The notes: generated from the sequence alone by a model not told the origin. Shown: positions 17,009 through 25,975, counted from the stretch's first letter. The stretch is 64,000 nucleotides of DNA from Streptomyces bicolor (GCF_000719285.1 NZ_JOFS01000011.1:124001-188000), one strand, 5' to 3'. Numbers and translations are program-made.

Positions 17009-18478
17009 ATGCCGATGGTCGTCGGCGTCGTGGCGGGAGCGGCCGTAGCCGCCGTTCTCGTGCTGATCGGTGTGTTCAAGATGATGTGGCGGGTCGCGGA
17101 GCCGAACGAGGCGCTCGTCATCTCCGGTTCCAAGCATCGTACGGAGGGCCTCGAGGAGGGCATGGGCTTCCGTATCGTCACCGGGCGCGGCACCCTGGTG
17201 CTGCCCGGTGTGCAGGCGGTGCGCAGGCTGTCGCTCGACCTGAACGAGACAGAGTTGCAGGTGGACTGCGTGACCCATCAGGGCATTCCGCTGAAGGTGC
17301 GGGGCGTGGTCATCTTCAAGGTGGGCGACGACTTCGTGTCGATCGCCAACGCGGCCCGCCGTTTCCTGGACCAGCAGAAGCTGATGTCGGAGCGGGTGCA
17401 CAACGTGTTCGCCGGTCATCTGCGGTCCATCGTCGGCGGGTTGACGGTCGAGGACATGATCCGCGACCGCGAGAAGCTCACCGGGCAGACCCGGGCCGCG
17501 TGCGGCACGGAGATGGAGAAGCTGGGGCTCATCGTCGACTCGTTGCAGATCCACGAGATCGAGGACCCCACCGGGTACATCCAGAACCTGGCCGCCCCGC
17601 ACGCGGCGGCCGTCCAGCGGGACGCGCGTATCGCGCAGGCCGAGGCGAACCGGCTGGCCACGGAGGCGGAGCAGCAGTCGTTCGCGCGGATGGCCGAGGC
17701 CACCCGGGACAGCGAGATCCTCCAGGCCGGCTACCAGGCCGAGCGCGACAAGGCCGCCGCCAAGTCCCGCCAGGCCGGGCCGCTGGCCGAGGCGGCCGCC
17801 CGGCAGGAGGTCGTCGTGCAGGAGACGCGGGTCGCCGAACTGGAGGCGCACCGGCGCGAGCAGCAACTCCAGGCGGACGTCCGTAAACCCGCCGACGCGC
17901 AGGCGTACGAGAAGCGCACGCTGGCGGAGGCCGAGCGCGACGCGCGGATCTCGGCGGCGCAGGCCAAGGCGAAGGAGACGGAGCTGGCTGCCGCCGCGGA
18001 GGCGACCCAGGTCAAGACGGCCGCGGGTGCCGAGGCCGAGGCGACCAAGACGCGCGGCGCGGCCACGGCGGCGGCGACCCGGGCCACGGGTGAGGCGGAG
18101 GCCGCCGCCGCTCAGGCCAGGGGACTCGCGCAGGCCGAGGCGACGAAGGCGCAGGGTCTCGCGGAGGCGGAGGCGATCAAGGCCCGCGCGGCCGCCCTCG
18201 CGGAGAACCAGGAGGCGGTGGTCGCCCAGCAACTCGCCGAGAACTGGCCGGAGATCGTCCGGGCCGGCGCGTCGGCCTTCGGCAGCGTCGACAACATGGT
18301 GCTGCTCAACGGCGCCGACGGCATGGCGGACATGTTCGCCAAGGCGCTCACGATGGGCGGTACGGGACTGGGGCTGGCCCGCCAGTTGCTGGCCTCGATG
18401 AACCAGAACGGGCAGGCCCCGAAAGAGGCGTCGTCCCTCAACGGGCTCGCCCAGAAGGTGCCGGTGGACGAGAAGTGA
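17009..18478 (+). CDS. Flotillin / SPFH-domain membrane scaffold protein
   Basis: A 489-residue flotillin-like protein. One N-terminal TM helix (residues ~3-24) is followed by an SPFH/band-7 domain (~28-200) and a long Ala/Glu-rich coiled coil (~205-400) built of EAEATK-type repeats. A Gly-containing C-terminal tail follows. It should oligomerise in membrane microdomains. AAAGGGGG (16998-17005) gives the ribosome site. The pairing with the upstream NfeD-like gene is the usual arrangement. Confidence 0.9.
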   Translation: MPMVVGVVAGAAVAAVLVLIGVFKMMWRVAEPNEALVISGSKHRTEGLEEGMGFRIVTGRGTLVLPGVQAVRRLSLDLNETELQVDCVTHQGIPLKVRGVVIFKVGDDFVSIANAARRFLDQQKLMSERVHNVFAGHLRSIVGGLTVEDMIRDREKLTGQTRAACGTEMEKLGLIVDSLQIHEIEDPTGYIQNLAAPHAAAVQRDARIAQAEANRLATEAEQQSFARMAEATRDSEILQAGYQAERDKAAAKSRQAGPLAEAAARQEVVVQETRVAELEAHRREQQLQADVRKPADAQAYEKRTLAEAERDARISAAQAKAKETELAAAAEATQVKTAAGAEAEATKTRGAATAAATRATGEAEAAAAQARGLAQAEATKAQGLAEAEAIKARAAALAENQEAVVAQQLAENWPEIVRAGASAFGSVDNMVLLNGADGMADMFAKALTMGGTGLGLARQLLASMNQNGQAPKEASSLNGLAQKVPVDEK

Positions 18479-18482
18479 CCTT

Positions 18483-18535
18483 CACGCGTAACCGGTGACC
18501 CTCCACGCGTAACTCACGGGGGCAGCCCCTAAGGT
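18483..18535 (+). promoter_or_regulatory. Promoter with two 21-bp-spaced direct repeats
   Basis: CACGCGTAAC occurs at 18483-18492 and 18504-18513, 21 bases apart (two helical turns). TAAGGT (18530-18535) is a -10 box 6 bases before GTG 18542. The second repeat covers the -35 area, so a protein bound to both copies could block transcription of the mazF-like gene. Confidence 0.45.
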
Positions 18536-18541
18536 GCCCCC

Positions 18542-18988
18542 GTGAGCACGCTTACCGATGAGAACGTTCCGGGCCGCCACGGCCCCACCGCCACCACCGA
18601 AGCCGACCCCCGCCGCGTCGGCAAGGTGCGCACCGAGTACTCCCCCGCGCACGACGGCGACCCCGACCCCGGGGAGATCGTCTGGACCTGGGTCCCCTTC
18701 GAGGAGAACGACGGGCGGGGCAAGGACCGCCCGGTGCTCGTGGTGGCCCGGGAGGCCGCCGGGACCTTTCTCGCCGTGCAGTTGTCCAGCAAGCGGCACG
18801 ACGGGGACCGCGAGTGGGTCGCCATCGGCAGCGGGCCGTGGGACCGGTCGGGGCGTGACTCCTGGGTCGACGTGGACCGCATCCTCCGCCTGCACGAGGA
18901 AGGCATGCGCCGGGAGGCCTGCGCCCTGGACCGCGGGCGGTTCAACCTGGTCAGGCACCGGCTGCACGAACGCTACGGCTGGACCTGA
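18542..18988 (+). CDS. PemK/MazF-like protein without antitoxin
   Basis: A 148-residue protein. It has a ~40-residue unstructured N-terminal extension followed by a PemK/MazF-type beta-barrel (DRPVLVVARE ... FLAVQLSSK ... SWVDVDRILRL). MazF proteins are usually sequence-specific endoribonucleases; activity here is inferred. The GTG start has TAAGGT 6 bases upstream, so it is probably leaderless. No antitoxin-sized gene flanks it, and its 3' end overlaps the convergent macrodomain gene by 16 bases. Confidence 0.75.
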   Translation: MSTLTDENVPGRHGPTATTEADPRRVGKVRTEYSPAHDGDPDPGEIVWTWVPFEENDGRGKDRPVLVVAREAAGTFLAVQLSSKRHDGDREWVAIGSGPWDRSGRDSWVDVDRILRLHEEGMRREACALDRGRFNLVRHRLHERYGWT

Positions 18989-19797
18989 CGCTCCGGGAAC
19001 GCCCGGCCGAAAGCGGCTCGAACCGGGCTGTCCGGCGTGCGGTCCAGGATCCCGAACACCACCTGCTCGAAGGCCCCGGCGAACCGCCCGCCGGGCCCGA
19101 GCAGTGCCCGGAACACCCCCGCCACCTGCGCCGGGTCGTTCTGGAACACCCCGCAGCCCCACGCGCCCAGCACCAGGCGCCGGTACCCGTGTGCCGCGGC
19201 CGTCTCCAGTACGCGCTCGGCGCGTGTCGCGAGCGCGTCCGGCAGCTCGGCCATGCGCTCCGGTGCCGTGCGCCGTATGACACCCGCGTTGGGCGCGGCG
19301 GCGGTCAGGAAGCCGGCGGTGTACGGCTCGTCCAGCAGGCGGCCGCGGTCGTCACGGAAGACGGGCACGGCGGGTGAATGGATGACACGGTCCGTGTAGA
19401 ACGGGTCGCGGTGGGCGCGATGGTGGTCGTAGAACTCGCGGGCTTCCAGAAGGCAGGTGTACAGCGCCGAGGCGCGGCACAGGGCCTCCTCCTGGGCCTG
19501 GGCGCCGTTCAGATAACCACCGCCGGGGTTGCGGGCCGAGGCGAAGTTCAGTACGGCCGCGCTGCCGTCGATGCGGCGGGCGGCTTCCAGGCTGCTCTCG
19601 CCCGTGACCTCGAAGAACGTCTCAGCCACGGAGGCCTCCGGCACCGGCACCGGGTCCGGCCCGTGCATCCGGGTCCCGGCCCGTGCCGCCTCGATCGCCG
19701 CCACGAGGGACACCTCGCGGCCGCCCGGCGCACGGTACGCGCCCTCCGCGACGATCCGTTCCGTCTCCTGTGCGATGCCGCGCAGGCGCGCGCTCAT
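18973..19797 (-). CDS. Bacterial-type poly(ADP-ribose) glycohydrolase (TIGR02452 family)
   Basis: A 274-residue macrodomain protein with the PARG catalytic signature GGGYLNGAQAQEE (GGG-x6-QEE), followed by the phosphate-binding region near LGAWGCGVFQNDP. The family hydrolyses ADP-ribose polymers or mono-ADP-ribose linkages on proteins or nucleic acids. ATG 19797 has a GGGGTGG ribosome site. A possible 20-codon upstream frame ends on the start (ATGA). Confidence 0.9.
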   Translation of the reverse strand: MSARLRGIAQETERIVAEGAYRAPGGREVSLVAAIEAARAGTRMHGPDPVPVPEASVAETFFEVTGESSLEAARRIDGSAAVLNFASARNPGGGYLNGAQAQEEALCRASALYTCLLEAREFYDHHRAHRDPFYTDRVIHSPAVPVFRDDRGRLLDEPYTAGFLTAAAPNAGVIRRTAPERMAELPDALATRAERVLETAAAHGYRRLVLGAWGCGVFQNDPAQVAGVFRALLGPGGRFAGAFEQVVFGILDRTPDSPVRAAFGRAFPERQVQP

Positions 19798-19856
19798 GGC
19801 GCCACCCCCGTGTGCGCCATGACCGCGCTCCGCGCGATCTCCCCCGTCGTGCTCAT
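19794..19856 (-). CDS. Possible 20-aa leader peptide coupled to the PARG gene
   Basis: ATG 19856 opens a 20-codon frame whose TGA overlaps the ATG of the glycohydrolase by four bases (ATGA). An AGGAT sequence precedes it. The peptide has no recognisable features. It could be a translational-coupling leader, the remnant of a longer gene, or chance; only the precise overlap supports it. Confidence 0.2.
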   Translation of the reverse strand: MSTTGEIARSAVMAHTGVAP

Positions 19857-20097
19857 GCACCGATCCTGGGCGATGCTGGTCATGCGGTGCAATGGAATTT
19901 CCCGGTCCGCGACGGCCTGCGCGAACGACCGGAAAAGCCCTCGGAAACACGGGGCGTGCGGAGATTACCGACCCGGAACGTGCCGGTACGCACCCTTGTG
20001 CGATGCGACGTGAGGGTCTTGGGTGGGACGAGTGTGCCGACCCGGCCCGCGGGATCCGAGGGCCGATGGCATCGTGGACTCTCAGGAGGATCCCGAC

Positions 20098-21438
20098 ATG
20101 TCCGATTCGGTAAGTGACTGTACGGAGCAACCCCGCACCGCAGTCACCGAAGCCGAGGTGGAGGCCCTGGTCAGGGGCATCTGCTTCAAGACCGGCCCGC
20201 CCCGCACCCTCGGGGTCGAAGTGGAATGGCTGGTCCATGAGCTGCGCAGCCCGCAGCTCCCCGTGACACCCGAACGACTCGAAGCGGCCTACGCCGCACT
20301 GCGGACCGTGCCTCTGACGTCGGCGCTCACCGTCGAACCCGGCGGCCAGCTGGAGCTCAGCTCGCCGCCCGCCGCCTCCCTGATGGAGTGCATCGGTACC
20401 GTCTCCGCCGACCTCGCCGCCGCCCGTGCGGTCCTGCGCGAGCACGATCTCGGTCTCGTCGGCATCGGCAACGACCCCTGGCACTCGCCGCGCCGGTTCC
20501 TGCGCGAGCCGCGCTACGACGCCATGGAGGCGTGCCTGGACCGGGTGGGCCCGGCCGGCCGCGCCATGATGTGCACCTCGGCCTCCGTGCAGGTCTGCCT
20601 GGACGCCGGTTACGAGGAGCCCGGCCCCCTCGGGCACGGGCGGCGCTGGTGGCTGGCGCACCAGCTGGGGGCGGTGCTGGTCGCCGTGTTCGCCAACTCC
20701 CCGCTGGCCGGGCGCGAGCCCACCGGCTGGCTCTCCACCCGGCAGCTGCTGTGGACGGAGATCGGCCCGGGCCGCGCGGGCGCGCCCCCACTGGACGGCG
20801 ATCCGCGGTCTGCCTGGGCGCGGCACGTGCTGGACGCGCCGGTGATGTGCGTACGGCGGGACGGCGGCCCGTGGGACGTCCCGGACGGCCTGACATTCCG
20901 GGACTGGACCAGGTCGGGGGCGCCCAGACCCCCGACCCACGAGGACCTCGACTACCACCTCACGACGCTGTTCCCGCCGGTCAGACCGCGCGGCCATCTG
21001 GAACTGCGCATGATCGACGCGCAGCCCGGTGAGGACGGCTGGATCGTGCCGCTCGCGGTGACCACCGCGCTCTTCGACGACCCCGAAGCCGCCGAGACCG
21101 CCTACCGCGCGGTGAAGCCGCTGGCCGAGCGCGCCCTCGCGCTGTCCGCGCCGCACAACCCGCTGTGGATCGACGCGGCCAGATCCGGGCTCGCCGATCG
21201 CGAACTGCGCGAGGTCGCCGTGGAGTGCTTCGCGGCGGCCCTGGAGGCGCTGCCCCGGCTGGGGGCCACGACCGAGGTCACGGAGGCCGTCGCGGCGTAC
21301 CGCGACCGCTATGTCGTCAAGGGCCGCTGCCCCGCCGACGACCTGCTGGACGAGCTCTACGGCACGGACCTCCCCCACTATCGACGTCGCTCGAGCGGGG
21401 GCTCCCCCAACCTGCACGGGAAGGACATCCGCACATGA
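20098..21438 (+). CDS. egtA: Glutamate-cysteine ligase EgtA (ergothioneine)
   Basis: A 446-residue carboxylate-amine ligase of the GCS2 family. It makes gamma-glutamylcysteine, the sulfur donor used by EgtB. Seen: TLGVEVEW near the start, the histidine- and arginine-rich PWHSPRRFLREPRYDAM segment, and the LELRMIDAQPG block. AGGAGGA (20084-20090) supports ATG 20098. First gene of egtABCD; its stop overlaps the egtB start by four bases. Confidence 0.95.
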   Translation: MSDSVSDCTEQPRTAVTEAEVEALVRGICFKTGPPRTLGVEVEWLVHELRSPQLPVTPERLEAAYAALRTVPLTSALTVEPGGQLELSSPPAASLMECIGTVSADLAAARAVLREHDLGLVGIGNDPWHSPRRFLREPRYDAMEACLDRVGPAGRAMMCTSASVQVCLDAGYEEPGPLGHGRRWWLAHQLGAVLVAVFANSPLAGREPTGWLSTRQLLWTEIGPGRAGAPPLDGDPRSAWARHVLDAPVMCVRRDGGPWDVPDGLTFRDWTRSGAPRPPTHEDLDYHLTTLFPPVRPRGHLELRMIDAQPGEDGWIVPLAVTTALFDDPEAAETAYRAVKPLAERALALSAPHNPLWIDAARSGLADRELREVAVECFAAALEALPRLGATTEVTEAVAAYRDRYVVKGRCPADDLLDELYGTDLPHYRRRSSGGSPNLHGKDIRT

Positions 21439-22754
21439 CCGACCCCGCCCTCGACGCCGACACACTCCGCGAGCGGGCGCTGACCACCCTCACCACCGCC
21501 CGTGCCCGCACGACCTTGCTGACCAGCTGTGTCGAAGACCCCGACCTCACCGCCCAGCACTCGCCGCTGATGTCTCCGCTGGTGTGGGACCTGGCGCACA
21601 TCGGCAACCAGGAGGAGCAGTGGCTGCTCCGGGCGGTCGCCGGACGGGAGGCGATGCGGCCCGAGATCGACGGCCTCTACGACGCCTTCGAGCACCCGCG
21701 TGCCGAACGTCCCTCGCTGCCCCTGCTGCCGCCTACGGAGGCCCGGCACTACGCGGCCGAGGTGCGTGGCCGGGTGCTGGACATCCTGGAGAGCACCGCG
21801 TTCCACGGGACGCGGCTGACCGAGGCGGGCTTCGCCTTCGGGATGATCGCGCAGCACGAGCAGCAGCACGACGAGACCATGCTGATCACCCATCAGCTGC
21901 GCAAGGGCCCGCAGGCCCTGACCGCCCCCGACCCGGAACCGGTGCCGCTGTTCACGGGGCCGTCCGAAGTCCTGGTCCCCGGCGGCCCGTTCACCATGGG
22001 CACCTCCACCGAGCCCTGGGCGCTGGACAACGAACGCCCGGCGCACCGGCGCGAGGTGCCGCCGTTCTACATCGACACGACGCCGGTGACGAACGCCGCG
22101 TACCAGGCGTTCATCGACGACGGCGGCTACGACGACGACCGCTGGTGGACGCCGCAGGGCTGGGCGCACATCCGCGCCCACTCCATCCACGCCCCGCTGT
22201 TCTGGCGCCGGGACGGCGGACAGTGGCTGCGCCGTCGGTTCGGCGTCACGGAGGTCGTACCGCCTCAGGAGCCCGTCCTGCACGTGTGCTGGTACGAGGC
22301 CGACGCCTACGCCCGCTGGGCCGGGCGGCGGCTGCCCACCGAGGCCGAGTGGGAGAAGGCGGCCCGGTACGACCCGGCCGGGGACCGCTCGACGCGCTAC
22401 CCGTGGGGCGACGCCGACCCCGCTCCCGAACACGCCAACCTCGGCCAGCGCCACCTGCGCCCGGCACCGGCCGGCAGCTACCCCGAGGGTGAGTCGCCGC
22501 TCGGCGTACGGCAGTTGATCGGTGACGTGTGGGAGTGGACGGCGAGCGACTTCCTGCCGTACCCGGGCTTCCAGGCCTTCCCGTACAAGGAGTACTCGGA
22601 GGTGTTCTTCGGCCCCGAGCACAAGGTACTGCGCGGCGGTTCGTTCGCCGTGGACGCGGTGGCCTGCCGGGGCACCTTCCGCAACTGGGACTATCCGATA
22701 CGGCGGCAGATCTTCTCCGGGTTCCGTACGGCCCGCTCCACGGGGGACGTCTGA
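21435..22754 (+). CDS. egtB: Hercynine oxygenase EgtB
   Basis: A 439-residue iron enzyme that joins hercynine and gamma-glutamylcysteine with O2 to form the sulfoxide. It has an N-terminal DinB-like domain carrying the iron motif His141-x3-His145-x-Glu147 (QHEQQHDE) and a C-terminal formylglycine-generating/C-type-lectin-like domain (FTMGTS, DVWEWTASDFLPY, LRGGSFAVD). It starts on ATGA at the egtA stop, so translation is coupled. Confidence 0.95.
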   Translation: MTDPALDADTLRERALTTLTTARARTTLLTSCVEDPDLTAQHSPLMSPLVWDLAHIGNQEEQWLLRAVAGREAMRPEIDGLYDAFEHPRAERPSLPLLPPTEARHYAAEVRGRVLDILESTAFHGTRLTEAGFAFGMIAQHEQQHDETMLITHQLRKGPQALTAPDPEPVPLFTGPSEVLVPGGPFTMGTSTEPWALDNERPAHRREVPPFYIDTTPVTNAAYQAFIDDGGYDDDRWWTPQGWAHIRAHSIHAPLFWRRDGGQWLRRRFGVTEVVPPQEPVLHVCWYEADAYARWAGRRLPTEAEWEKAARYDPAGDRSTRYPWGDADPAPEHANLGQRHLRPAPAGSYPEGESPLGVRQLIGDVWEWTASDFLPYPGFQAFPYKEYSEVFFGPEHKVLRGGSFAVDAVACRGTFRNWDYPIRRQIFSGFRTARSTGDV

Positions 22755-23551
22755 TGTGCCGTCACCTGGCCTACCTGGGAACCGAGGAGCCGCTCGGCCG
22801 ACTCCTCGTGGAACCCCCGCACGGCCTGTACCGCCAGTCGTGGGCGCCTCGGCGGCAGCGGTACGGGACTGTCAACGCCGATGGTTTCGGGGTCGGCTGG
22901 TACGCCGAGGGGGACCCGGTGCCGGCGCGGTACCGCCGGGCCGGTCCGATCTGGGCGGACCTGTCCTTCGCCGATCTGGCCCGGGTCGTACGCACGACCG
23001 CGCTGCTCGCCGCCGTACGGGACGCGACGGTGGCGGGCGCCGACGGTGAGGCCGCGGCGGCGCCGTTCGCCGCGGGCACCTGGCTGTTCAGCCACAACGG
23101 TGCCGTGAAGGGCTGGCCCGGCTCGATGGCCCCGCTCGTTGCGACCGTGCCCGCCGTGGATCTGCTGTCGCTGGAGGCCCGCAACGACTCCGCGCTCGTC
23201 TGGGCGTTGGTCCTGGCCCGTCTGCGCGGCGGTGACGACGAGGGGCAGGCGCTGGCCGACACGGTCGTGGAGGTCACCGAGGCCGCCCCGGGCTCCCGGC
23301 TCAACCTGCTGCTCACCAACGGCGAGTCCATCACCGCGACCGCCTGGGGCGACACCCTGTGGTATCTGACCCGGCCCGGCGGCGGCACCGTCGTGGCCTC
23401 CGAGCCCTACGACGACGACCCGCACTGGCGTGAGGTCCCCGACCGCACCCTGCTGGCGGCGAGCCGCACCGACGTGCTGCTCACCCCGCTCAAGGACCCG
23501 AGCGACACCCTGGCAACCGCACCCGCACGACCGGAGGAGCCCAGCACGTGA
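22754..23551 (+). CDS. egtC: Gamma-glutamyl hercynylcysteine S-oxide hydrolase EgtC
   Basis: A 265-residue class II glutamine amidotransferase-like hydrolase with the N-terminal nucleophile Cys2 (MCRHLAYLG) and the NADGFGVGWY and SHNGA motifs. It removes glutamate from the EgtB product. It starts one base into the egtB stop (TGATG) and overlaps egtD by four bases. Confidence 0.95.
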   Translation: MCRHLAYLGTEEPLGRLLVEPPHGLYRQSWAPRRQRYGTVNADGFGVGWYAEGDPVPARYRRAGPIWADLSFADLARVVRTTALLAAVRDATVAGADGEAAAAPFAAGTWLFSHNGAVKGWPGSMAPLVATVPAVDLLSLEARNDSALVWALVLARLRGGDDEGQALADTVVEVTEAAPGSRLNLLLTNGESITATAWGDTLWYLTRPGGGTVVASEPYDDDPHWREVPDRTLLAASRTDVLLTPLKDPSDTLATAPARPEEPST

Positions 23552-24510
23552 GTCCGTTCCGTGTCACCCGCACCCTGCCCGAGGACGCCACCGACGCCGC
23601 ACTGCGCGCCGACGTTCTGAAGGGCCTGACGAGCACGCCGAAGACGCTGCCGCCGAAGTGGTTCTACGACGCGCGGGGAAGCGAACTCTTCGATCGGATC
23701 ACCGAGTTGCCCGAGTACTACCCGACGCGCGCCGAGCGCGAGATCCTCGTCGACCGGGCCGCCGAGATCGCCGCGGCGACCGGCGCCCGCACCCTGGTCG
23801 AGCTGGGCTCCGGCTCCTCGGAGAAGACGCGGTATGTCCTCGACGCGCTGACCGCGCTGCACACGTACGTCCCGGTCGACGTCAGCGAGAGCGCGCTGAC
23901 CCAGGCCGGGCAGGCGCTCGTCGAGGAGCGGCCGGGCCTGAACGTGCATGCCCTGATCGCCGACTTCACGGGCGGACTGGCCCTGTCGGACACGCCGGGC
24001 CCCCGGCTGGTGGCGTTCCTCGGTGGCACGGTCGGCAATCTGCTGCCGGCCGAGCGGGCGGCGTTCCTCGCCTCTGTGCGCGAGCTCCTCGCCCCCGGCG
24101 ACGCGCTGCTGCTCGGAACGGACCTGGTGAAGGACGAGAAGGTCCTGGTCGAGGCGTACGACGACGCGGCCGGGGTGACGGCCGCCTTCAACAAGAACGT
24201 CATGAGCGTGCTCAACCGCGAGTTGGGCGCCGACTTCGAGCCCGAGGCCTTCGACCACGTGGCGCTCTGGGACGCGCGCAACGAGTGGATCGAGATGCGG
24301 CTGCGCTCCCGTACGGCACAGACGGTGAAGGTGCCCGCGCTCGAGCTCGCCGTGGACTTCGCGGCGGGCGAGGAGATGCGCACCGAGGTGTCGGCCAAGT
24401 TCCGCAAGGAGGGTGTGGGCGCGGAACTGTTCGCGGCCGGGCTGGAACTGGCGCACTGGTGGACGGACGGCGAGGGTCGCTTCGCCCTGTCACTGAGCGT
24501 GGCACGGTGA
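23548..24510 (+). CDS. egtD: Histidine N-alpha-methyltransferase EgtD
   Basis: A 320-residue SAM-dependent methyltransferase that converts histidine to hercynine. It has the family N-terminus (KTLPPKWFYDARGSELFDRI), the SAM motif VELGSGSSEKT and the conserved EMRLRSR/LPEYYPTRAE segments. GTG 23548 overlaps the egtC stop (GTGA). No egtE desulfurase gene is present in the window; actinobacteria often keep it elsewhere. Confidence 0.95.
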   Translation: MSPFRVTRTLPEDATDAALRADVLKGLTSTPKTLPPKWFYDARGSELFDRITELPEYYPTRAEREILVDRAAEIAAATGARTLVELGSGSSEKTRYVLDALTALHTYVPVDVSESALTQAGQALVEERPGLNVHALIADFTGGLALSDTPGPRLVAFLGGTVGNLLPAERAAFLASVRELLAPGDALLLGTDLVKDEKVLVEAYDDAAGVTAAFNKNVMSVLNRELGADFEPEAFDHVALWDARNEWIEMRLRSRTAQTVKVPALELAVDFAAGEEMRTEVSAKFRKEGVGAELFAAGLELAHWWTDGEGRFALSLSVAR

Positions 24511-24601
24511 CGGACGGCTCGCGCGATGCCCCGCCTTGGGGCACGGTGGAATGACGCGTGACAGATCCGCCACGGCGGAGTCACGGGAGAGGAGCACCCA
24601 C

Positions 24602-24817
24602 ATGACGAACCACACCTATCGGGTCACGGACATCGTCGGCACCTCGCCCGAGGGCGTGGACCAGGCCATCCGCAACGGCATATCGCGGGCCTCGCAGACC
24701 CTGCGCAACCTGGACTGGTTCGAGGTGACCGAGGTGCGCGGCCAGCTCGACAACGGGGAGATCGCGCACTGGCAGGTGACCATGAAGGTCGGCTTCCGCC
24801 TGGAGGAAGCCGAGTAG
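24602..24817 (+). CDS. Dodecin family flavin-binding protein
   Basis: A 71-residue dodecin with the typical start (YRVTDIVGTSPEGVDQAI), the flavin-stacking Trp in LDWFEV and the QVTMKVGFRLE end. It assembles into dodecamers that store or quench flavins. A GAGAGGAG ribosome site precedes it. It follows egtD by 91 bases and may share the operon's redox theme. Confidence 0.92.
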   Translation: MTNHTYRVTDIVGTSPEGVDQAIRNGISRASQTLRNLDWFEVTEVRGQLDNGEIAHWQVTMKVGFRLEEAE

Positions 24818-24841
24818 CACCGGCCGGTCGGTACCTCGCCC

Positions 24842-25333
24842 TCAGGTCCGCCCCTCCTGCTCCTGCGCCACCTTCAGCGCGGCGGAGGGGGCGGTCCAGC
24901 GTGCCCGTACGACGGAGAAACCGGCCCGCTCGGCGTCCTCGCAGACCAGCTCGTCGTCGTCCACCAGAACCCGGATCTCCCGGGTGCGGGCGAGGCGGCG
25001 CAGGATCTCCAGCTTGGTACGCCGGGCGGGCCTGCGGTCGTCGTTGCGCCGCATGTACACCCGCCCCTCGGGCAGCCCGTGCGCGGCGAGCCAGTCCAGC
25101 GTGTCGCGCCGGCAGCGCTCGGGCCGCCCGGTCAGATAGCGCACCTCGCACTCCTCGGCGCACTCCAGCGCCAGCGCGATGCCCTCCGTGATCGGCGGGT
25201 CCTGCGGGGCGGCCGCGAAGAAGCCGTCCCAGTCGCGCGGTTTGCGCTCCAGGAAGTGCTGCCGGTGTGCCGTGTCGGCGAGGGTGTTGTCCAGGTCGAA
25301 CACGGCGAGCGGGAGTGCGTTGCGGTCGGTCAC
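24842..25333 (-). CDS. HAD-family phosphatase, polynucleotide kinase 3'-phosphatase-like
   Basis: A 163-residue HAD hydrolase with motif I FDLDNTLADT, motif II RYLTGRPE and acidic motif IV VLVDDDELVCEDA. The layout matches the phosphatase half of T4 polynucleotide kinase-like proteins that also occur alone. GTG 25333 is preferred because TAGGGT lies 7 bases upstream (leaderless). It converges on dodecin with a 24-base gap. Confidence 0.83.
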   Translation of the reverse strand: MTDRNALPLAVFDLDNTLADTAHRQHFLERKPRDWDGFFAAAPQDPPITEGIALALECAEECEVRYLTGRPERCRRDTLDWLAAHGLPEGRVYMRRNDDRRPARRTKLEILRRLARTREIRVLVDDDELVCEDAERAGFSVVRARWTAPSAALKVAQEQEGRT

Positions 25334-25597
25334 ACCCCTCACCCTAAGGCGCCGTGTCTGACGGTGCTCGACCTTCCTGTCGGGAAGCTCAAGTCTCCTG
25401 CCGGAACCGCGCCATGACGCGTTGCCGTCGATCAGCGAGTGCACCGGTCCGACGCCGCCCCGACGAGTCTCCCGTCGGGCACCGCGTAGGCATCCGCGAA
25501 CTCCACCCTGTCGAGGGCGACTTCCTCTACGCCCGCTGCCTGCTGGAGCCCCGGCGCGGCGAGGCTGGTGCAGCAGTGCCCCTGCGCTCAGTCGTCG

Positions 25598-25975
25598 TCA
25601 GCTGGGGACGGGCCAGCCACGAAGCAGGGCGGCGATCTTGGCGCTCGTGCAGGTGGAGTCACGCAGCAGGTCGCGCAGGGCGAGCGCGTCATCGCGGGTG
25701 GGTTTTACCGGGATCCCGGAAGCCTCCAGGTACATCACGCCGGTCGCCGCGGCGACGGCCATGTTGGAGCGTTCCAGCCAGCGGCAGCGGCCGAGGATGT
25801 GTACAAGGGCCGCGGCGCGGGCGTAAGGGCCGTCGTAGATCGGCTGCTCCAGGAGTTCGGCCGTGTGGCAGGCGACGGCTGCCACCGGCACGCCGTAATC
25901 GTCGGGTGCCGGGTCTCCGGCGCCCGCCAGCTCCGCGACCTGGAGGATCCAGGGGACATCGATACGCAGGTCCAT
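25598..25975 (-). CDS. Fic/Doc-like toxin with degenerate active-site motif
   Basis: A 125-residue all-helical protein of the Fic-family toxin group found in Streptomyces (MDLRIDVPWIL ... AAALVHIL ... SNMAVAAATGVMYLEASG). The canonical Doc/Fic motif HxFx(D/N)GN(K)R is not intact: in my alignment the His is Arg and the terminal Lys/Arg is lost, leaving only an Asn in SN. Its start is coupled to the upstream antitoxin (TGATG). It is a toxin by context; AMPylation or phosphorylation cannot be assumed. Confidence 0.72.
   Translation of the reverse strand: MDLRIDVPWILQVAELAGAGDPAPDDYGVPVAAVACHTAELLEQPIYDGPYARAAALVHILGRCRWLERSNMAVAAATGVMYLEASGIPVKPTRDDALALRDLLRDSTCTSAKIAALLRGWPVPS

Noticed and set aside
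25334..25597. Coding remnant between the HAD gene and the toxin
   Set aside because: The frames show no domain and mixed codon bias; I see nothing supportable here.
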